A stretch of DNA of 64,000 nucleotides from Ceriagrion tenellum. Its lineage: Eukaryota; Arthropoda; Insecta; Odonata; Coenagrionidae. The translations under genes were made by a program, and so were the position numbers. The notes below the pieces were generated by a model. That model had not been told where the DNA came from. It saw only the letters and a program-made list of their open reading frames with translations, and did not search any database. Position 1 is the stretch's first letter. Each line of letters opens with the position of its first letter. The stretch covers positions 132,527,233 to 132,591,232 of the forward strand of contig OY720636.1 in assembly GCA_963169105.1 (NCBI GenBank), in the 5' to 3' direction. Shown one piece after another: positions 12,001 through 23,840 of the stretch.

Positions 12001-15000
12001 CCTAAAAAAGGTCTACAGTGATCGAGTATGCTACTCGCTACACAGCTAGCTGCCTCGGCCGTGTAATGGACACCAGAACGGTTCAGAGGGGTCCGACACG
12101 ATCGGATTGCTGGCCGAAGGTGTTATGGGGGTTCTGGACAGGTGCGGATTTTATCGTCGCAATGTCACTTACCTGCACGCGTGCCTTTGAGAACCTTTAT
12201 CCTGGAATACGTACGCATAAACTGAATGTTGGAGGGGATGGGTGGATGCTCAGAACTGCCGTGGACGCGTTCTATTTCAGAATTCGTGGCAGCATAGAGT
12301 GGGATTTCAGGCTCAAACCAGTTGGAACAAGCGTGATAATACCTGCCCGCTGAGTGGCGATGCTTTCATTTCACTAAGAATGACTTCTGGTTGCACATTT
12401 GCCCATATCGGTTCAACAAAGTTCCTAGAACATACCTAATGGCATGATTGAGGTTCGCCCTGTAAGTCACTAATCGGAAGTCCGCCCAAGCTTTTCAATG
12501 GTGAGTGTTAAAGGAGGTGGCCTCTAATGTGTATGATGATCTGTAAGTGGAGAGGGAGGTGTGAATATCAAGATTTGTAGCTTCTGCTGGGAGCAAACTA
12601 AGAATGTCAAGCGAGAGGGGATGGATTAAAAAACCACGATTACCATCGGTTCACTTCTCCTCTGAGTGCGAACAATTTTATTGAAATAAAATCCATATAT
12701 GTCACTTCTAAAAAACCATACCCTCCCGTAATTATTGAAACGAGATAATGTAGCTCAACCTTAGAAGGAAGGAAGTTAATAGTCAATAAAACGGAGTATA
12801 CTCTAAAAGAAGTCTCTCCTTAATATTTGGAAGTTTTGGCTCTTCACTGAAATAGAAGAATCTGTCAAATTCTTTTGGCTCAGATTTTCTCTGACTGTGA
12901 ATAGTTGAATTCGTTAAGGCGTGAAAGGAGTCAGGTAAAGGTAATGAGAATAGATATCTAAGCCCACCATCATTTATGAGTCTGAAGGAACGATTTATGA
13001 ACCCTAATACAGGTCAGATGCCATAATGAACAGCAGATCCAGATATTGTAGTGGAGGGAACTGGTAAAAACTCAATCTATGCCATGGAATTTTTTTCATT
13101 ATAAAAAAATTTAGTATTATTTCGATTAAATTATTGTATGAGTACCTACCTCTTTCATATCAAAGGTCAAAGGAGCTCAAAAAAATGTGAAAATCGGGCT
13201 TCTGCTGGTAGGTAATAATATACAACGCTGTGTGACTGGTTTATAACCCGACGGCTTACAGTTCAAGATAATTTTCGTGGTCATCTTATAGTCAAATGTA
13301 ATGTTACCAACTGAGAGTCTCAATTGCTGTTTATACTATGAGAGAAGGTGCCTCACCGACCATACATCGCTAAGATTATGGAGTGGACGAAGTTTGTGTG
13401 CATTACAGCAGATGTAATTGGTCCAATGATCATATATGCTATCTGTTGTTGAGTGCCTGTGTGACGCGTTAATCGCAGGCATTGTTTTTTTTGCCTTTAG
13501 AGGTTTCTAATCATCAGACTTGTTTTCCCGTCGGCGTTAATCCGCAAGGATGACAAGAAACACGTGTCTCGTTAGTAAGGGAGACTGACGAGCAGTTCTA
13601 ATCAGATAAAAGCCGTAATGATGCATGCCACGTGAAAAAAAATGGATTCAAAATGGGGCGCCTCCCCGATATTTTACGTCGTCAGCGAGTAGGCCGGCAA
13701 AAAAAATACGCGCGGAGTGAATAAACCGGTAAATCTCATCGGGACTGTAAACACGAGAATATCGCTCTATTGTTTGTTTATTTTTGAAGACGTGGACGAA
13801 ACGACGTCGTTGGCCGTACGGTTTTGTTCGTCGCCAGGCGCGTTGTGGGGGCTCAGCAATGGGTGGTAGTTAAAAGAGCCCCAGTATCGCGTAACACAAG
13901 AGCGTTAAACGGGTTTGCCGAACGGACTGGAGGCGCGGCGGGAGCGCTTTGATGGCCGATGCGGCGGTTAAAGAATTTGCAAACATTGTCGGTTTTTTTT
14001 CCTCTCCTCGTCGCGCGCTGGGCGGAGTGAGATGATTTCGGGTCTCGCTACGGATGAAAGTGGGTCCTCTCGGCTTGAACGGGCTGGCGGTGACGGTAGT
14101 GAATTGAACGTCAAAATGTCTACCTTTTTAACCGCTTTTGGAACCCTTTTTCTTCCTGTCCCGCTCCACCTGTTCCTGAGCGTGGCGCACCCGGATCGGA
14201 ACTACGCACCCTCCCGCCTACGCTTTCGTCGGATCAAGCCGACCCGCATCGCATAAAAGTGGGAGAAAAAATATGGAAAATATGCGTCGTTCATTACGTC
14301 AGTTCCACCTTCCTCTCTCGCCCGACTAATTTGTGTGGTGACGCTATGAATCCCTCCTCCACTTGCCAAGTTAGCAGTTTCCGCGAATGTTATGCACGTA
14401 TAAATTTTTTCATCCCACTCTTTCCTAATTCCACCTCCCCATCTACCCCGTGGTCCCCTCTCTCTTTGCACATCACTCCCCTCCTCTTCTAACACCGATG
14501 TCATACATATATTTTACTTATGTGCTATATTTTTTTCCCCTTTTGGATTATTCCGTAAAACACGCACGTATCGCGTCACTCTGCAGTCAGCCCCCATGTG
14601 GAGCATTTCCTGAATTAAAATTTCTCCCAAACGACCGGGGATGGGAGAGACTGCTGAAGCCCTTGCATGCTGCAGCGCTATTTTACGCGCTCCCCTCTTC
14701 TCGAACGCTCGCTCGTGTAACTCTCGGGAGATTTTGCAAAGCCTCTAACGGCAGCGAAAACGTCTAGCACGAAATTTCAACTTGCTCCTACACAAATTTC
14801 CTAAAAGGGTAGCGAACGATGTTTTTGCATGACTCGTACCATAAATGTCGTTTATGGTTATCAATATTTCACTTTTTAGCGCGACGACACATCCATATAT
14901 ATCTTAAAATTACTATTTTTGCTTTCATGTAATCTGGATAACAAAATAATCAATAGGTTTATAATAACAGTAGGTTTTTGTCAAATCGTTGAGTCAGTCA

Positions 15001-15044
15001 CATCTGAATGCATCATATTATAATATCGTAATGCTTTGGAATAC
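12001..15044. other. No gene seen; CpG-rich block near 13,640-14,250
   Basis: The first 450 bases are fairly GC-rich and may belong to the LINE 5' side. From 12,500 to 13,600 the DNA is ordinary and AT-leaning. Between about 13,640 and 14,250 it is rich in CpG, with ACGTCGTC-type words and a TGTTTGTTTATTT stretch that resembles a forkhead-type site. Open frames are short and unremarkable. A regulatory role is only a guess. Confidence 0.45.
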
Positions 15045-16300
15045 AGTAAAACTTCGCTTAGCCTAAGTTAGGGAGGAGAAACCATTTTTATAACCCATTT
15101 TTTCGGAAAATCAATGGTTTATATTCAAGGGTTCATTTGCTGCTAATAAATGCAACTGGATTTTGTTGACGTGACTTCGATAACATCGTCAAAAGCGATA
15201 TCTGCAAATTAGGGTAGCACTTATGTCTCGTAATTGAGAAAACCATTCTTTTCCCTATCTAAAAATGACCGTCTAGAAGTGTTTATTAACGTTTCACCAC
15301 TCTTATAAACCGGGAACCCGTGCCCATAGGGCCCCAACTACTTCGAAACTAAATATGCGTTCTTCGGGCGTCATAGCTGTCATCCAATGTTAAATGTAAT
15401 AAAGGCCCTTAAGACCAAAACTTCTTCAGTTTTTCTGCATGATTCTGCGTTTCTAAGAGACGATCCTGCGTAGTTTGAGCCTCCTCCAAAAGGTGTCGCC
15501 CAGCACCGCTGCACCACTGTAGAATAAGGCGCACCATTCTCTTCCTCTCCGAGACTCTGCCCCTCTTTCCCCTCCCTGTACCGGCGCATGGTGCGTCACC
15601 CCTTCCCTCCATTCAGAAGAATAAGCGTCTACTCTTTTGAAATATTTCTCAGATTATGACGACTGATGTCGGAGTTCCAAGAGGCAATGCGTAGACTCTC
15701 ATTCCTCTAAACGAAGAGGGTGGGGGGCGACGAACCATGCGCTGGTACAGAGAGGGTGGATAGAGATGGGGCATTGAAGGGGAAGAGAATGGTGTTGCCT
15801 ATTCCACAGTGGTGCGGGGTGCTGGGCAGAACCCTTTGGAAGTGGCTCGAACTGCGCTGTACCATATCTTAGGAACGCAAAAATATACCTGAAAACCGGC
15901 GAAATATTGGTCTTGAGAGGCTTTACTATTGGATTTTACGTAAGATGACAGCTTTCTCGGTTCAAAAATCTTGTATTAAATTTCGGAGTAGTTTGAGTTG
16001 TTGGGAAACGGGTTTCCGATAACTGAGAATGAAGGAAGTTTATCACGTTAATAAACACTCCTCTATAGTCACTTTTTGAGAAAAAAAACATCCTCATCAT
16101 TAGCCTAATTCTGAAAAATGAGTGCCACCCTACTGAACATCGCAAATCACCATTTTCTTGAATTTATGGAACATTTTATCGGGGGTCTAACGTGTATCCA
16201 TGAAAATGCTTATCAGTTGTCTTCCCTGGAAGTGACCGTTTAATTTGCATTTGTTACGTTTAAAATTACAATGAAACAAAACTTAAATTAATTCACTATT
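15045..16300. repeat. 1.25-kb diverged fold-back (long inverted repeat)
   Basis: The left half (15,045-15,655) matches the reverse complement of the right half (about 15,670-16,300) block by block in the right order. Examples, left versus reversed right: TAGGGTAGCACTTAT/TAGGGTGGCACTCAT, GTGTTTATTAACGT (identical), AGCTGTCATC (identical), CGCCCAGCACCGCTGCACCA/TGCCCAGCACCCCGCACCA, and CTGTACCGGCGCATGGTGCG/CTGTACCAGCGCATGGTTCG. The arms are visibly diverged and meet near 15,660 with almost no loop. The outer left end, ACAGTAAAACTTCGCTTA, is reminiscent of pogo-type transposon termini. It encodes no recognisable protein. Confidence 0.8.
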
Positions 16301-17069
16301 TTTTACGTCGTTTATTATCATTTGTTTGCCCAAAATATTTTGCCTTTTATTTTCTGAACCACTTCAAAAATGAAGGATTTCAAGTCGGAGTAGATTTATG
16401 CTTGATCCCTTGTCCTTGATGATATCCGATAAATTAGGAGAATGAATCGTACAGCTAGCGGTAAAAAGATCACGTAGTTAAGCTCCACGTCGAAGTTTTG
16501 ATTGGATATGAATAGCCGCTTGTCTTTGAAAGTTCAAAGACTACATTAAGCCTCATTATTACGTTTGCACAATCCTCCACACAATAACTTAATTAACGAG
16601 AAAATCAAAGAGAAGTTACCGTGGAGACTGGTAATTTAGCCTCAGAGTTCTCAGTTTATTCTGTTTTAGGATTGTTGAGAATTGACGATAAGTTTGATGA
16701 TATCATTTTGATTTCCTCCTTTGCTCAAATTAATCTTTATAATTTTTTAAATAATAAAGTTGCCTCGTTAAATTTTCTTTCTGTGCTCCAACTACTACCT
16801 AACTTTTATGATTTAGTACAGACTCCAGATTACTTCAATATTTCTGCCAACGAGTTCATTATTAGCGTATTATTTGTTGATACTTCTTTGCAACAATAAA
16901 GTGGTCGTTTGCAACGAATTATCCCATGAAATATGTGGTGACATAAATTCAAATTCATTTCTATGATGCATATTGTTAATGTTTTTTGAGTTGATGTTAT
17001 TGATTCTATAATTGATCATCTACTTAATATTTTTAATCCATGGTGCATATTAATTTGATTTGACCTAGA
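16301..17069. other. AT-rich stretch, no gene seen
   Basis: The longest frame (16,621-16,899, 92 codons) starts at a non-ATG codon, is Leu/Phe/Asn rich as expected from AT-rich DNA, and shows no motif. I see nothing else. Confidence 0.5.
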
Positions 17070-17290
17070 AATTCGAACGGCGAGCTAATTAAGGTGATGA
17101 AAATGTAAAGAGTTCGCTGAATTGCATAGTACATCGGGTGCAAGTGCTTTCACCTTTTTGTGTTGGGCTGACTGTCGTTCAGTAGCAAACCATGCTGGCT
17201 GGATTAGTCCATCTCAAGGCATTGGGGAAGGTAATGCTCCGTCGAGGTAGTGAAGAAAAGGAAGGAAAATGCAACGGGAGGCTGGAATAT
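17070..17290 (+). repeat. Diverged interspersed repeat, copy 2 (partner at 1,550-1,748)
   Basis: This aligns over about 200 bases with 1,550-1,748 in the same orientation, with many substitutions and small indels. Similarity fades at about 17,290. The family is not recognised. Confidence 0.6.
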
Positions 17291-18963
17291 AGGCGTATGC
17301 AGACGGAGGATGAAGGCGTCTTGAGAGAAAATCCTCACCCCGATGTGCGGGCGGCATTTACGACCTCTTGCCATTCCGGACTTGGAATTCCGCGCCGAAC
17401 ATCGCGCTGGCGAGTACATCCCTACTCTTTTAAAGCCTTTTCTTCTCTCCCTCACTCTATTACCTTGTTACAATCCGTCATCGGAATTTTTATCGCGGAC
17501 GGACTTTGAATTGGCACGTTTGTGGCCGAGGTGGGCTCAGCTTTAGCAACGACTTGAAGCTGTGTACAACACTTCTCTCAAAGGTCTGCTCAGTCGAGGA
17601 GTAAATTTCTTTTAATGAGATTATAAAATCGATGTAACAATTTGAAAATGCTTAACGCTGAAATCAAGTGTTTTTCGATCGTAAATTTTTCTCAGCGAAT
17701 GCATGCCTTAATACATCCGTTCGCTCGCCAGCGTCGTTTGCCGTCTTATTCATTTCTGATACTCTACCCGCCATTGTGATTCACAGGAGTTTTCATAGCC
17801 AAACTTGAGCTTCTTTTGCTTTGTCTTTTTGTTGCCATTTTGATAAGATTATCTTTTGATAGATGATAAATTATTTACTATTTTATTCACGGTATTTATT
17901 TGTACCTTTAATCCATTGTACCACAATTTATTTCTTATCTTCGCTATGCCTCGAAACAAATTAGAAGTATAATACTCTTTCCTATTTGACGTCTTCATGC
18001 CAAGTTATGAATTCTCAATGCCTTTGGTGGTTATTTTCAAATAAATGCTTTGTTGGCGTTTTTTTTTCATACTTATTTCATGTAAATGTTTTTGAATAGT
18101 CATGTTAGTATTTGTGCCTTTTTTTCTTCTAAAAATTCATCTATTTTATTAACTCGTACATTGCATAATTTAGTAAATTCGAGTCTTCCTTTCTTTTGCA
18201 TGCTGTGACAATGATAGCTGTTTTTTCTGAGGATAAATAATCATGACACCCGATGAATTAAGTACTGTCCCACTTCAGGTTGACATATTAAGGGCCATTT
18301 ACAGTTAAAGGTTGTCCACCGATCTTACAGGCATGTTCCTATCCACCTGTGATGTTATTATGGTTCTCATATTATTTAATTTTCAATTCAAACTGATGAT
18401 ATATAATAAATGGAATCGGTAAATCTCCTTTAACGTAAAAGTAAAGACTTCTGATTGATTCCTTTTTCTAGTATTCCTATCGATTTTTAAGATTTCTGTC
18501 AAGTTTTATAAGGTTGTTGGAGCCCTTACCGTGAGCTATTGAGTGTACTCTTTCATTATTTTTCAAGTGAGTAAAAATTTTTGGATCACACTTCAGTCAG
18601 TATTTATATTCGTTGGCAGTAGCCGTTAATGTTGTAATAAAATGATTAAAAAATTATATTTTAAAATATTTGTGTCAATTAAAGCATTATTATGACTTGG
18701 GGTGGTGGCAAGGAACTCGATATTTAAGCGAAAATCGAATGTAAATACTTGTTTTTTATTCGGTATTATACCATGATTAGGAGGTATTTATTAGGAGCCA
18801 TTATAATAAGATATATGTTTTCAAGTTTATGATATTATCAGTACGTGATTTATTGAATTATTTCAAAATAGAAGTCAAGTTTCATTATGTTACGAGTAAA
18901 AATTGCAGTTAACCGCCAAGATACCAAATTTTTAACCTGAATTTTGTCTCTTTTCTCTATACG
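17291..18963. other. AT-rich stretch, no gene seen
   Basis: No open frame of note, no repeat structure and no RNA gene seen, apart from oligo-T runs near 18,060 and 18,120. Confidence 0.5.
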
Positions 18964-20410
18964 TATAATAATAATAATAATAATAAATTTATTTACAAAT
19001 AGTTTTACACACTGTAATTTCCCTTTGAATGGGTTAAAAAAATATTTACAACTAACAAGGAATATTCATGCTTCTTTTTTTGGCCATAAATCATTCATAA
19101 ATATAATAATGACAAATGAATTAAAATATTTACCTTCAAACAAAAAATTACTTTTTTATATTATAATATAGTAATAATTGAATTCCTTTTCAGGAATTAC
19201 AGAGTGGTATTACAATAGATAAATCCTAAGGAATATACTGTGTTGGGGCTACTGACAAATAAACCATGCAAAAGCGATAGCAAAAAACAAAATTGTTTAC
19301 AATTTTTGATAAAACGTTTACAATACAGTGAAGAAACTAATTCAAAATAGAAAAAATACTCAGAGATATACAGAATTAAATAGTGGTTACAAAAAGAGAC
19401 ATAAACACAAGATCGGGTGAACTTACATTAACAATGATATTACAATATCACTTAATTTATTCGATTTAATACGATAAATATTTGATGTAAATTACGAAAC
19501 AAAACCTCGATGTTTTTTATAAGTAATAACCAAGTTTTTACTTTCTTAAGAAATTTTCCTACGTGCTTTTCTTCCTTAATGTGGTTCGGAAGGACGTTAA
19601 ATATGTTTCGAGATATATACACAAAGCATCTTTGAAACAAAGTCACATTAGGCTTGGGTAAAGAAATAGTATTTCTTTCTCGCAAGGTGAGGACTTGAGT
19701 CCTGGGTAACCGATTTTCTTCATTGCCACTTCTTAGATATAAATTCTTTAACACTTTATATAAATACATGTACCTGATAGGCAATGCGTTCAGTTCTAAG
19801 AAGAGTGGAAATGCATGAGAGAAACGGTTTTTGTGCATTATCACACGTACTATCCTCTTTTGCAAAAAAGTACGGGGTTTATTGTAATTCTGTAAGCTCC
19901 TCCCCAACAAATTAAACCATAACTTAATTTTGACTGAACCAGTGCCAAGTAGATAACTTTTAGAAAATTCAATTGACATTTGTTTCGTAAGAAGTATAAA
20001 TTTGAGATACAATGCCGTAGTGTTTTAGTTAGGCAATTAACATGGTGTTTCCATTTTAATTTATTGTCCAGTATTACCCCAAAATATTTAAATTCAGTTA
20101 CATTTCCAATCGTGATGCAATTCAAAAAGTTTCCTTCTGAACAGTCCGGAGAATGATATAATACTTCCCAGTCAATTTTATACCTGTTACATAAATCATA
20201 AACCATGTATTTAGTCTTGGAACTTAGAGAAAGTTTGTTTAAGAGAAACCATTTCCTAAGAAATATTAAATCTTCTTCCATCTTTCTTTTAACAATGTCC
20301 CAGGATGTATTTGCATAGTTTAGTGCAACGTCATCAAATGTACAGACTATAAACAGTACGTTTAAGTTAAGTCTCTCGCCGATCAGTCTATTAACCTCTG
20401 CTACCACCTT
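18964..20410 (-). pseudogene. 5'-truncated LINE with frameshifted RT and (TTA)n tail
   Basis: On the minus strand, 20,407-19,850 encodes the end of an RT domain. It has a decayed motif C (CTFDDVALNYANT), KWFLLNKLSLSSKTKYMVY, FKYFGVILDNKLKWKHHV and YLALVQSKLSYGLICWGGAY. A frameshift in the region 19,850-20,010 passes the frame to 20,012-19,452, which holds the C-terminal block FLQKRIVRVI, then LELNALPIRYMYLYKVLKNL. A 3' UTR of about 490 bases follows and ends in a TTA-repeat tail (ATA repeats on the plus strand at 18,965-18,986). The endonuclease and most of the RT are missing. It is a dead non-LTR retrotransposon of a family different from the one at 9-12 kb. Confidence 0.85.
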
Positions 20411-23205
20411 AAGCGCGTGGGCAAGAAAAGTAGCTACTTAATTAAATAAGTTGTAACTGACACGTAGAGTTCATTATTTATACATTTCATCGGAAAAGTT
20501 AGAACCTGCGGTAAATAATCGCATGAATGCACTGGAGATTTTGGTTGAGTATGTTCTTTATCTGATCCTTTGGCTTCTAACTAAATGATGTATGTACTCT
20601 TAGCTCCAACATGATGGGCCTGTTTTCCACGTTTTCAACTTAAAGTCATTTTAACGAGGCTCTCGAAAGTTATTTGGCTTCGGGGATGCTTATAAAGGGC
20701 AAGGTCATTTTCCGTTGTTAGTTTTTATACACGCGAATATTTTTCTTCCTTTACGGGGAAATGATTTATTTTCCATCCTCGGATACAACATCTGTGACGA
20801 GGCAAAAGAAATTCCCTGGAAATCACCTGCTCGGCAACGGATCCCGATATCGAGATTTAGGAACTCATTTTGACTCTCTGCCTGCGCGGGTAGGCGGGAA
20901 AACAAAGAAGGGAAGCTTGCAGATGAAGGAGGGGGTAAAAGAAAAAAAAAGAATCCCGCCATGTGCGGAGTTTCGTCCTCCCCCCTCTCATACGCCCACC
21001 AAAATCCCACGCCACGATGCCATTCTTCTGTTCTTCTATCCCTCCTCCCCTGGCTTGAGAGATGGCGTATTTACAACACTTTCCGCGCACAAATACATTT
21101 GCGGTGTTCGGACGGCCGTAAGTTTAAATGCAGACGCCGCAAACATCCGGGCGACGCCGTAAAATCGACGGCGTAAATGAATCAGCTGGGCACTGCCCAT
21201 TCCGTGTAAGGTACACACAATGCCGAGCTTTATAATCGAAACAAATACCTTTTGGATACGCAAACCTCACACACCCACACAGATGAAGGTAGATATGGTA
21301 GAATACACTCTGGGCTCACTCGCTGAGTCCAGCCTTAATTCTCTCTCTCTATATATATCCCTCTCCGGCTCCCTCGTCGAGCGCTGTACAAATCCGCGGA
21401 AAGCACTAGCAAATGGCGAGCATAGGCAGTATATAGGACGGCGAGATCGGTAGTTAAAGGACTCCCTTCCCCACCCTCCTACTTGCTCTACCCGAGCTAC
21501 CCTCCCTCCCTCTTCCCCTTCCACCTCAGTGCATCCCAGTGCCACTCTAATCATGTACGCGTTGCTAAAACCTACTTGCTCCCGGTGCCATTGTCGTGGC
21601 GATAACTCATTATCCGATCCGCTGTGAGACGGGGTGGGAGAGTTTGCGTGGAGAGGCGGGCGGGTGGAGGAACTGTTTGGCGGGGCGATGAAAGCCTCGT
21701 TGCCGGGAGGGTGAGGAGAAACCGACGGACAGACTGAGAGGCAGAGACACACACACACACAACGGCGTGCCGTTGCGCGTTGAAAAGGGACGGGAAAACG
21801 GACCGGGCTGCTGCTTCCATTTATATATATATTTTTTTTCAACGCCCGTTCTCCTCCTTTTAGTAGCCCGGGCATCCCGGGAGCTCAGTGGTTTTTCCTA
21901 TTCAAACTTCTTCTTTTTTTATATATCATTCCGGAACGAGTTGCTCCCCCCTCTCTCCACTTCCCCCAATAGTTGCGCCTCATCGCTTGTGAGGCGGCCT
22001 TGCACTCGGCCTCGCTCGCCATCTACCGAATTTGCCGTCCTTGCCCCCCCTAACCCTCCGCGGATTTCCTTCGCTACTCCGGGTAAAAAATCCCCTCCTT
22101 GAATTTCGGGCAAAACTTCTGGAAATTGCTAGCTCCTAGAAAGCTTGAGAGTTCTCGATTTTGACCAAATGCATATGCGTACCTTCTCGATTTTTTTATT
22201 TTATTGCGTCACAGAATATTGACGGAGCTATTTTGCAGATTCACGGACATGGTACGATATAAGGTATTGAGTAAGCTTTACTGTTTCCCATCAAATTATG
22301 ATTACTTTACCACTTTCCCGGTGTTATACGTCGTGATATTATGTTTTTATTTCTATCAAAATCTAAACATCTCAGATGATTTTAGAATCTATTTTATTTA
22401 TGTGTTCTAGAATGGAATCTATCGTACGGACAGGACCTCTTTGCTGAATCATCCTTGCCGAGACATTCTTCCGCGAGTCAACAGCATGCATTTGTAATAA
22501 ACTTGAAATATTGTGGAATATTTTTGGACGGACTTTATCCATATTGAGCCACTCTCTCCGTTGTTCCTCTTCCTTCCGCCCCTTTCTGTAGCAACTTGTC
22601 CATATGCATGCATTAGGTGTGGAGCATCACTTCATAAGGTTTTTGGGCAACTTTTACGCGGACTTCCCATCTGCTCTCTCACTGACTACTCCCTACCATC
22701 ACCGACGCCTGCCGCTTCGGACGTAATAAGCCACCACCGGCAGGAAAGTTTCACTTAAAAAAAATTACGGCCGATTTCCGCACCGTTTTCCCCATTTCCA
22801 TGCATCCATCACTCACAGCCCAAAACGGGAGGAAGAATTTCTCAAGCTGGCCGAAGAATTACGTTGCTTGCCCGGTGCGAAAGCCACCGGGCGATAAAAA
22901 TGAACGCTTGCGATGCCTTTAGGAGGCGATGTGCTGCATTAACGTGCGGCCGATATATTCCGTCTAAAGCCTCCATCGATTGCTGGTTACATGTTTATAT
23001 AAGAGCATACTGATTTTCTTCCCATGCGTCTTGGTTTATTCGTCCATTTTTTTCCGAAACACTAAAAGCTAGCGATCTTTTTCAGGTACCAGGTAGAATT
23101 TTCTAACTCAGTTTTTTCTTATTAAAGTTATCAACTGATTAAAGCTATGTTTATTGAAAGTTCCCCTCCAGTATATCCTCCGGATTTTCACAAAGGCTTT
23201 ATCTT
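20411..23205. other. No gene seen; GC-rich low-complexity block 20,700-22,100
   Basis: The block at 20,700-22,100 is GC-rich and partly pyrimidine-rich, with CT runs, a short CA run near 21,750 and CpG-rich words. Frames on both strands overlap there and are Pro/Ser or Arg/Gly rich, so I do not call genes. The DNA returns to AT-rich after 22,200. A promoter or enhancer is possible but unsupported. Confidence 0.45.
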
Positions 23206-23840
23206 TTTTTATCATTTCTTTCTTCATCTGCGCGTAAGATCGTCATACTAGTCTCTTTCCTATCCATAAAACCTATTCCCATTCCTCCCCTTCCCAGCTT
23301 GCCCAACATTCTTCCCTCTGTCACAGATTTGAGCCACGCATCGCCTCTCATCACACCTTCAAACTACCTACCCCGTCTTTTAACGTTCTTTTCCAAAAGC
23401 TTTCTTTCATCTCCCACCATACCAAACACTTCCTCGTTTGTCTTTCTCCATCTTTCTCAATAAACCCATATCTCGAGCGCCTGCTGTCTATTCTTGCTCT
23501 TCAATTCCCTCTTCGTTATATCCTCACCCAAGGTCCCAGGCAACATCTATTTTTTATTTCTAAAGGCCTCTTTCTCTAACGCTATATTTCTCTCTGTGTG
23601 TTTGCTTCTTATTACATTTTCTTCTAGCGTACTACCAAATAATTAAAATGTTCTATTCGATCAAGTTTGTGCCCTCCGACATTTATGACCAGCTTATCTT
23701 TCTTTGACCAAGAGAATTTCTGTCCCTTTGATTACATTTGGATTGTCTTCAATCCGTACTTTTCGCAATTCTTTTTAATGCATCTATTAAAGCTAGCAAA
23801 TACTTTGAAGATCTGGAGTAGGTAAGTTAAAGTTGAGCAA
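23206..23840 (-). pseudogene. Heavily decayed LINE RT fragment
   Basis: Minus-strand translation across several frames gives, in order, FNRCIKKNCEKYGLKTI, INVGGHKLDRIEHFNYL, LEENVIRSKHTERNIAL with EKEAFRNKK, an EIWVY/EKMEKD segment, and FEGVMRGDAWLKSVTEGRML with GKLGRGGMGIG. This succession (KYGLK, then VGG.K.....F.YLGS, then RIA..K.AF..KK, then EMW..RR, then H.MR.D.L...V.EGR..GKRGRGR) is the usual C-terminal half of an endonuclease-RT LINE common in insects. Stops and frameshifts are frequent, so it is an old, dead copy. The clade is not certain. Confidence 0.7.

Noticed and set aside
16621..16899. 92-codon frame
   Set aside because: Composition is that of AT-rich DNA, the start is not ATG, and there is no motif.
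20700..22100. GC-rich block as exons
   Set aside because: Frames are open on both strands and low-complexity (Pro/Ser or Arg/Gly), with no domain visible.
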